Positions 58,438 through 64,000 of a stretch of DNA of 64,000 nucleotides are shown piece after piece. Each line of letters starts with the position of its first letter. Position 1 is the first letter of the stretch. The notes under the pieces are model-generated. The model did no database searches. It saw only the letters and a program-made list of their open reading frames with translations, and had not been told where the DNA came from. The translations under genes and the position numbers were made by a program. The DNA lies in assembly GCA_017510785.1 (NCBI GenBank), contig JAFWMH010000065.1, positions 1-64,000 of the forward strand. The letters are read 5' to 3'. The DNA is from Atopobiaceae bacterium. Lineage in GTDB: Bacteria > Actinomycetota > Coriobacteriia > Coriobacteriales > Atopobiaceae.

Positions 58438-60210
58438 ATGAGGCGACGCAGCAACGAGGAAACCTCCTACGATCAGGAAACGCGCGAGCGGTTTGGGTCG
58501 GGCAACGGAGCCTTTGGGTTTGGCGCCGGTGGCCATGGCTTGCCGTATGTGTTTGCCGTTCTTGTAGGGCTGGCCGTGTTCATTGTTGGGCGTCTCGTGT
58601 TTGTGCAGGTGATCGAGGGTCCTACCTATGCCGAGATGGCGAAGCAAAGGCGTACCAACGTAATCGCCATCCAGGCGCGTCGTGGTACCATTTACGATCG
58701 CAACGGCAACGTGCTAGCCATGAGCGAAGAGTGCTACGACGTGTACTGCAATCCCCAGGAAATAACGGATGTCGATGCGGAGGCACGGCTTGTGGAGTCG
58801 TGGCTTGGTGGAGACGTGCAGACATATGCAGAGCACATGCGCGAGTCCTCGACGTTTGCGTATCTCGTTCGCCAGGCCGACAAGGAGGCTGCCGAATCGC
58901 TGCGGAAAGATCTTATTGACGGACAGTACGCGGGCGTGTATTTGCTTGGCCAGTCGAAGCGCGTGTATCCCCTCGGCAATGTCGCAGGCCAGATTTTGGG
59001 TATGGTCAACGTCGACGGTAGGGGAATCTCGGGTATCGAGCAGATGTACGATGAGGTGTTGAGTGGCAAAAACGGACAAATCATTATGGAGTCGGGGCGT
59101 ACGGGTGAACCTATTGCGGGTGGTGCCTACGAGGTGGAAGACCCCATCAATGGCGACGACATCGTGCTTACCCTCGACAAAGACGTCCAGATGTTTGCCG
59201 AGCGGCAAATGGAGGAGGCACTTGTTAAGAACAAGGCCAAGTCGGGCATGTGCATGGTATGCGACCCGCGCAATGGGGAGATAATAGCAGCGTGTTCGAC
59301 GCCATATATCGACCTTTCGAATCCGGATTCCATGCCTCCGGAAAAGATGAGCGAGGCGCTCAACCTCAAGCTTGTATCTTCCTCCTATGAGCCTGGCTCG
59401 ATTTTTAAGGTACTCACCTCTGCCATTGGCATCGAAAGCGGTACCGTAAGCGCCAACGACTATTTTACGGTGCCACCCACCATGTATGTGGGTCAGGACC
59501 TCGTGGAGGATGAGGACGGACGCCTTGAAACGATGGACATGAATCTGCGGGAGGTTTTGCGGCGCTCATCCAACGTGGGCATAGCGCTTATCGCCGAGGA
59601 GGCAATAGGTGCCGATGCGCTTTCGCAGGGAATTGAGGCGTTCAAAATCGGGCACCTCACGGGCGTGGATTATCCTGGTGAGGCTGTTGGCCTCGTTAAG
59701 TCGCGTGCCGATTACGATCCCTCGTCGGTTGGTTCGATGTCGTTTGGACAGGGCGTGGCATGCCCGATGGTGCAAATGGTGCGCGCCGTGGGGTCCATTG
59801 CGAACGGTGGCGAACTCAGAATCCCACACTTCGTTATGAGCGTTGCTGGCGAAAACCTCGATTGGAGCTGCAACGAGCGCTCCGTTTCGACAAGTACCGC
59901 CGCAAAGGTTACCGACATGATGCGCACGGTGGTGACGGATGGTACGGGCGAGTCGGCTGCCGTGGATGGCTACGACGTTGCCGCAAAAACGGGCACGGGC
60001 GAGCAGGCGAAGAACGGCAAGTACATAAAGGGAAGGTATCTGGCGTCGCTCATTGGGTTTGCGCCCGCCAGCGATCCAGAGGTGTTGGTGTACGTTGGCT
60101 TGAACGAAACTCCATATATGTCGTACTCGTCCGCAGGACCGGTATTCTCGGCTATTATGGGGGAAGTTTTGGCTGATCTGAGCGTGCCGTCGTTCTCGCG
60201 GGGGCTCTGA
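58438..60210 (+). CDS. Division-type penicillin-binding protein (class B, FtsI-like)
   Basis: 590 residues. Short cytoplasmic start, membrane anchor (about 36-58), pedestal domain with RRGTIYDRNGNVLA, and transpeptidase domain with SIFK (Ser321), SSN (377-379) and KTG (517-519). No PASTA repeats at the end. It cross-links septal peptidoglycan with FtsW. The frame begins ATGAGGCGACGC after a weak ribosome site. In the usual dcw order murE would follow; here murF follows directly. Confidence 0.92.
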   Translation: MRRRSNEETSYDQETRERFGSGNGAFGFGAGGHGLPYVFAVLVGLAVFIVGRLVFVQVIEGPTYAEMAKQRRTNVIAIQARRGTIYDRNGNVLAMSEECYDVYCNPQEITDVDAEARLVESWLGGDVQTYAEHMRESSTFAYLVRQADKEAAESLRKDLIDGQYAGVYLLGQSKRVYPLGNVAGQILGMVNVDGRGISGIEQMYDEVLSGKNGQIIMESGRTGEPIAGGAYEVEDPINGDDIVLTLDKDVQMFAERQMEEALVKNKAKSGMCMVCDPRNGEIIAACSTPYIDLSNPDSMPPEKMSEALNLKLVSSSYEPGSIFKVLTSAIGIESGTVSANDYFTVPPTMYVGQDLVEDEDGRLETMDMNLREVLRRSSNVGIALIAEEAIGADALSQGIEAFKIGHLTGVDYPGEAVGLVKSRADYDPSSVGSMSFGQGVACPMVQMVRAVGSIANGGELRIPHFVMSVAGENLDWSCNERSVSTSTAAKVTDMMRTVVTDGTGESAAVDGYDVAAKTGTGEQAKNGKYIKGRYLASLIGFAPASDPEVLVYVGLNETPYMSYSSAGPVFSAIMGEVLADLSVPSFSRGL

Positions 60211-60223
60211 GAGGTGTGATGTA

Positions 60224-61663
60224 ATGATTCGCATGACGGTTACGGAGATGCTCGAAGCCACGCATGCCGCATTGGTTGCAGGCTCGGGCAATACCGTGTT
60301 TGAGGGCGTGTGCATAGATTCTCGCGCAGTGGGCGAGGGAATGGCGTTTGTGGCGTTGCCGGGCGATCGCGTCGACGGTAACGACTTCGCCGTGGGGGCA
60401 ATCGAGGCCGGCGCACACGTCGTGGTAATGACGACCTCGGCAAACGAGGATGTGCTCGAGGCTGCGACGCTCTACGGATGTGCCGTCGTACGTGCTCTGC
60501 ACGACGACGGGGAGGAGTTCATGCTTCGCCTGGCACGCGCGTGGCGCGAGATGAACCCGCAGTGGAAGGTGCTTGGCGTTACGGGCTCGGTGGGAAAAAC
60601 AACCACCAAAGACATGCTCGCAGCAGCGCTTGCCACGACGATGGCGACGCACGCCACCAAGGGCAACTATAACAACCTGCTGGGCGTACCGCTTACGATT
60701 TGTGGCGCCTCTCCCTCCGATGAGGCCCTCGTTGTCGAGATGGGTATGAACATGCCTGGCGAAATGGAGCGTTTGGTCGAGGTGGTGAGGCCGCATGTGG
60801 CGGTAGTCACTAACGTGGGAACCAGCCACATTGGCAACCTCGGTTCGCGCGAGGGCATTGCTCGGGCGAAGGCGCAAATCGTAACCAATATGGCTCGCAC
60901 GGATGGCATCGAGCCCACCGTGGTGCTGAGCGACTCGGATGACTTCTCCGACCTCATTGAGCGGGAGTACGCCCAACCTGCAGGCGTGCGCGTGATGCGT
61001 GTGGGCGCAAGCGACGAGTGTTCGCTGCGCGTGGTTTCGCAATCCATGGGCGAGGATGGACTGCCTACGGTTCGCCTACGGTTTGCCGATGGCGTTGAGC
61101 TCGAGGGCATGCTGCCTTTGCGTGGTGCTGCCATGGTGCTCGATTTGCTCAGCGCGATGGGCGCGGCGTGGGCGATTGGCGCAAGGCGCGAGGAGTCCTT
61201 CGCGGGCATTCTGGGCATGCACGCTACGCACATGCGACTCGAGGTGCGCTCCACGCGGGCTGGCCTGCGTGTAATCGACGACTCTTACAATGCGAGCCCC
61301 GCCTCGATTGCCGCCGCGCTTGAGGTGCTGTGTTCCATGCGGTGCGATAGGCGGCGCGTTGCGGTTATAGGCGAGGTGGGTGAGCTCGGCGATCAGTCGG
61401 CGCGCCTGCATGGGCTGATTGGTGCGTTTGCAGCTGCCAAGCCGCTCGATATGCTTGTGTTTGTGGGGGGCGAGGCTGCCGATGTAATGGCCGACGCCGC
61501 CCTCACCATGGGATTCTCAGCCGATAAGCTCGAGCGTTTCTCGACGACGGAAGATGCCACGCGTGTGCTGGGCCCGGTGTTTGGTCCGGGCGACCTCGTG
61601 CTTGCAAAGGGGTCGCGTTCCGTAGGTCTCGATCGCTTTGTGGAGGGGGTGCTCAGCCGATGA
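60224..61663 (+). CDS. murF: UDP-N-acetylmuramoyl-tripeptide:D-alanyl-D-alanine ligase
   Basis: 479 residues. Mur ligase fold: FEGVCIDSRAVGEGMAFVAL (N-domain), P-loop LGVTGSVGKTTTKDML, NYNNLLGVPLTI, EMGMNMPGEMERL, and the C-domain element VIDDSYNASPASIAAAL, which is specific to MurF. It adds D-Ala-D-Ala to the muropeptide in the cytoplasm. ATG 60224 follows GAGGTG. It ends overlapping mraY (ATGA). Confidence 0.95.
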   Translation: MIRMTVTEMLEATHAALVAGSGNTVFEGVCIDSRAVGEGMAFVALPGDRVDGNDFAVGAIEAGAHVVVMTTSANEDVLEAATLYGCAVVRALHDDGEEFMLRLARAWREMNPQWKVLGVTGSVGKTTTKDMLAAALATTMATHATKGNYNNLLGVPLTICGASPSDEALVVEMGMNMPGEMERLVEVVRPHVAVVTNVGTSHIGNLGSREGIARAKAQIVTNMARTDGIEPTVVLSDSDDFSDLIEREYAQPAGVRVMRVGASDECSLRVVSQSMGEDGLPTVRLRFADGVELEGMLPLRGAAMVLDLLSAMGAAWAIGARREESFAGILGMHATHMRLEVRSTRAGLRVIDDSYNASPASIAAALEVLCSMRCDRRRVAVIGEVGELGDQSARLHGLIGAFAAAKPLDMLVFVGGEAADVMADAALTMGFSADKLERFSTTEDATRVLGPVFGPGDLVLAKGSRSVGLDRFVEGVLSR

Positions 61664-62703
61664 TTGGCATGCTCATTGGCAACCCTGCCTATCCAACATA
61701 TCAGGTTTTTTTGGCCGTGTTCATTAGCGCGCTCCTCACGGGGGTGCTCATGCCATTCTTCATAAAATTTATGAAGAATGGCGGCATTGGTCAGCAAATA
61801 CGAGCGGACGGGCCGCAACGCCACCTCATAAAGCAGGGAACGCCCACGATGGGCGGGCTCATCATGCTCATAGCCGTAGTGGCCACCTGTGTGATAATGG
61901 CACCGTGGTCGCCCGAGCTTACGTGTGCGATGGCTGCGATGCTCATCACGGGTTCGCTTGGCTTGCTCGACGACATTGAGTCGGTGGCGCACAAGCGCTC
62001 CCTTGGTCTTACGCCTACACAAAAGATGATTGGTCTTGTGGTAATCGACGTATGCTTTTGCTTGGCAGTCGTAAACTGGGGAGGCATCGAGCCGTTCGTG
62101 CGCTTTCCCGGTGGGTTTACCGTGGACCTCGGTGTGCTTACCACCCAGTTGGGCGTCGGTCCGGGCGCATTGCGGATTCCATGGCTTTACGTGGTGTTCG
62201 TGTTCTTCCTCATGGCGGGACTCTCGAACGCCGTGAACCTCACGGACGGTTTGGATGGCTTGGCTGGTGGGACGGTGCTTATGGCAATGCTTGGCATGGG
62301 CATGGTGGCGTTTCGCTACGGCGAGCTTTCGCTTGCGATTTTCGCGGCGTCGATTGCCGGTGCGTGCATAGGTTTTTTGTGGCACAACTGTTACCCGGCG
62401 TCGATTTTTATGGGCGATACTGGTTCGCTCGCCCTTGGTGCGGCGTTCGCAGCCTGTGCTGTTATCACAAAAACGGAGGTTACTTCGCTCGTGATGGGTG
62501 GCCTTTTCGTGGTAGAGGCGCTCTCCGTAATGATTCAGGTAATAAGCTTTAAGATGACGGGCAAGCGCGTGTTCCTCATGTCGCCCATTCATCATCATTT
62601 CGAGAAGCTCGGATGGAGCGAGAACAAGGTCGTCATCCGCTTTTGGATTGTTTCGGCGGCCTTCGTGGCGTTGGGCTTCGCCCTGTTCTTCCAGCTACGC
62701 TAA
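61660..62703 (+). CDS. mraY: Phospho-N-acetylmuramoyl-pentapeptide transferase
   Basis: 347 residues, about ten membrane spans. Motifs: QRHLIKQGTPTMGGLIML, the Asp pair in LGLLDDIESVAHKRSLGLTP, the NLTDGLDGLAGG loop (third catalytic Asp), FMGDTGSLALG and the cytoplasmic MSPIHHHFEKLGWSENKVVI. It moves phospho-MurNAc-pentapeptide to undecaprenyl phosphate, giving lipid I. It overlaps murF by 4 bp; a structured 96-bp gap separates it from murD. Confidence 0.96.
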   Translation: MIGMLIGNPAYPTYQVFLAVFISALLTGVLMPFFIKFMKNGGIGQQIRADGPQRHLIKQGTPTMGGLIMLIAVVATCVIMAPWSPELTCAMAAMLITGSLGLLDDIESVAHKRSLGLTPTQKMIGLVVIDVCFCLAVVNWGGIEPFVRFPGGFTVDLGVLTTQLGVGPGALRIPWLYVVFVFFLMAGLSNAVNLTDGLDGLAGGTVLMAMLGMGMVAFRYGELSLAIFAASIAGACIGFLWHNCYPASIFMGDTGSLALGAAFAACAVITKTEVTSLVMGGLFVVEALSVMIQVISFKMTGKRVFLMSPIHHHFEKLGWSENKVVIRFWIVSAAFVALGFALFFQLR

Positions 62704-62709
62704 ATCGGC

Positions 62710-62797
62710 GTGTGCCACTAGGGGGCTTCCCCCTTGTGGCACACGGTCGCAACGTGCCAAAAGGGGGTAGCCCCCTAGTGGCACATCAAGGGAGGAA
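62710..62797 (+). promoter_or_regulatory. Mutually exclusive hairpins before murD
   Basis: Hairpin A: GTGTGCCACTAGGGGG (62710-62725) with 62729-62744, one mismatch. Hairpin B: GTGCCAAAAGGGGG (62754-62767) with CCCCCTAGTGGCAC (62771-62784), two mismatches. The left arm of A also pairs perfectly over 14 bp (62712-62725) with the right arm of B. The murD ribosome site (AGGGAGGAAA) follows right after B. This is the layout of an RNA switch or a double palindromic repeat. Confidence 0.6.
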
Positions 62798-62799
62798 AC

Positions 62800-64000
62800 A
62801 TGCAGGTTACAAACAAGGATGCCCTCGGCAAGGTTTGCGTGCTGGGGTTTGGGCGCACCGGCTTCGGTGTGGTTGAGTATTTGGCGGGCTTGTCTGCCGA
62901 GCGCGTGGAGAGCATCGTGCTCTTTGGCGGAGCCTCGGCGTGGGCGAGTGAGAAGACGGCCGAGCTGGAGGCGCGTGGCATACGCGTAGTGTGCGGCACC
63001 GATGAGCTTGACGACGAGTTCGACCTCGCCATCGTTTCGCCTGGCATTCCGCCAACGTCGGCGTTCTTCGCTTCGGCAGTGGCGCATGCGCGCGAGGTTA
63101 TTGGCGAGCCTGAGTTCGCGTGGCGCGAGAGTCCTCAGCGCTGGGTGGGAATCACTGGCACCAACGGCAAGACGACTACGACGATGCTTGTAACGGCGTT
63201 GCTAGAGGCTGGTGGCCTCGATGCAAAGGCCGTTGGCAACATCGGGGTTGTGGCGACGGGTGAGATTGCGCAGCGTCCCGAAGGGCAATGGTTTGTGGCT
63301 GAACTCTCGAGTTTTCAGCTTGCTACCACCCAACGGCTGCATCCGCGGGTAGGAATACTGCTCAACGTAACGCCCGACCACCTAGAATGGCACGGGTCGC
63401 TTGAAGAGTATGCCAAGGCTAAGGAGCGATTGTTCGAGAACTTCGACGAGGCCGATCTCGCCATAGTGTCGGTGGACGACGGGTGGAGTCGGGATGTGGC
63501 CGAACGACTTGAGGAGCGCGGCCTAAGAGTGTGCCGTGTGAGCGTACATGGCGATCCTGGCTCGGCTAACGCCGCATATGTGGAAGGGGGCTGGCTACGC
63601 ATTCGTGCTGGGGTGTGCGTTCAGGCACTCATTAGGCGCGAAAACCTCTCGCTTGAAGGGGAACACAACGTGCAGAATGCGCTCTGCGCCGCGGCGCTTG
63701 CGCTCGACCTTGGCGTTTCGCTTGACGCCGTGAGCGATGTGTTGGCTTCGTTCAAGCCGCTTGAGCACCGCATCGAACCATGTGGCGAGCATAATGGCGT
63801 GCGCTTCGTGAACGATTCCAAGGCCACCAATGTGGACTCAGTAGAGAAGGCCCTCACTGCCTTCGAATCCGGCACGGTAATCGTTTTGCTTGGGGGACAC
63901 GACAAAGGAACCGAGCTTACGACGCTTGCACAGGCCGTTTCGTCGCATTGCCGTGTGGCAGTGTGCTACGGTGAGGCGGGACCGCGCATTGCGGCGGCGC
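62800..64000 (+). CDS. murD: UDP-N-acetylmuramoylalanine-D-glutamate ligase (partial)
   Basis: The first 400 codons, cut by the window end. Rossmann-like start VCVLGFGRTGFGVVEYL, P-loop VGITGTNGKTTTTMLV, AVGNIGVVATGEI, ELSSFQLATTQRL, NVTPDHLEWHGS, the ENLSLEGEHNVQNALCAAAL loop and VNDSKATNVDSVEKAL with LLGGHDKGTEL. These are diagnostic of MurD, which adds D-Glu to UDP-MurNAc-L-Ala. ATG 62800 follows AGGGAGGAAAC. The remaining C-terminus lies outside the window. Confidence 0.95.
   Translation, partial: MQVTNKDALGKVCVLGFGRTGFGVVEYLAGLSAERVESIVLFGGASAWASEKTAELEARGIRVVCGTDELDDEFDLAIVSPGIPPTSAFFASAVAHAREVIGEPEFAWRESPQRWVGITGTNGKTTTTMLVTALLEAGGLDAKAVGNIGVVATGEIAQRPEGQWFVAELSSFQLATTQRLHPRVGILLNVTPDHLEWHGSLEEYAKAKERLFENFDEADLAIVSVDDGWSRDVAERLEERGLRVCRVSVHGDPGSANAAYVEGGWLRIRAGVCVQALIRRENLSLEGEHNVQNALCAAALALDLGVSLDAVSDVLASFKPLEHRIEPCGEHNGVRFVNDSKATNVDSVEKALTAFESGTVIVLLGGHDKGTELTTLAQAVSSHCRVAVCYGEAGPRIAAA

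Overview
The window looks like a chromosomal segment of an anaerobic, host-associated actinobacterium, most likely class Coriobacteriia. The reasons are inferential: fairly GC-rich coding sequence, frequent GTG/TTG starts and ATGA/GTGA overlaps, a cell-wall-sorted DUF285 surface protein, a mannose-type PTS with its DUF956 partner, and the orders alaS-ruvX-mltG, aroK-aroB-pepQ / efp-asp23-nusB-xseB-tlyA-nadK-recN and mraZ-rsmH-ftsL-PBP-murF-mraY-murD. No rRNA, tRNA, CRISPR array, prophage or intact insertion sequence was seen.

Layout. 1-6.1 kb: an orphan double-glycine (Nif11-like) leader peptide, a 5'-truncated thymidine kinase remnant, a patatin-like lipase, two AT-flanked palindromes, an MBL hydrolase, glycerate 2-kinase, and an iron-ADH/cupin pair. 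6.2-9.8 kb: a MarR-type regulator translationally coupled to a glycine betaine/choline-type ABC importer. 9.9-17.9 kb: an MDR oxidoreductase, a SWIM-SNF2 helicase, a zinc phospholipase C-like protein, a short Dxs-like enzyme and Vsr. 18.0-20.5 kb (minus): a LytTR response regulator followed by two overlapping membrane proteins that look like one histidine kinase split in two (phosphoacceptor half and ATPase half). 20.5-21.5 kb: gene-free and dense with palindromic repeats.

21.5-38 kb: a DUF285 wall protein, a ROK-like protein lacking its catalytic residues, a phosphatase, a HAD hydrolase, an SGNH-fold protein missing its Ser and Asn, dGTPase, RarA, a membrane coiled-coil protein, a degenerate RsbW-like factor overlapping a SigB/F-type sigma factor, alaS, ruvX, mltG and a YqeG phosphatase. 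38-49.6 kb: aroK, a degenerate aroB and pepQ, then a mannose PTS operon with DUF956 lying inside what is usually one cluster, then efp, asp23, nusB, xseB (no xseA), tlyA, nadK and recN. 49.7-56.3 kb: a secreted protein with three ChW repeats and an inactivated transglutaminase-like domain, pyrG, a XerC/D-type recombinase, and two gene-poor stretches with arrays of about 70-bp repeats. 56.1-64 kb: the division/cell wall cluster from an MraZ-box array to a murD cut by the window edge; murE is absent from its usual place.

A recurring theme is proteins of catalytic families that have lost catalytic residues (ROK, SGNH, AroB, RsbW, transglutaminase). The strongest candidates for something undescribed are the split sensor kinase, the about 70-bp intergenic hairpin arrays at three loci, and the mutually exclusive hairpins in the mraY-murD gap. 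All functional calls are from reading motifs and gene order; no database search was run.
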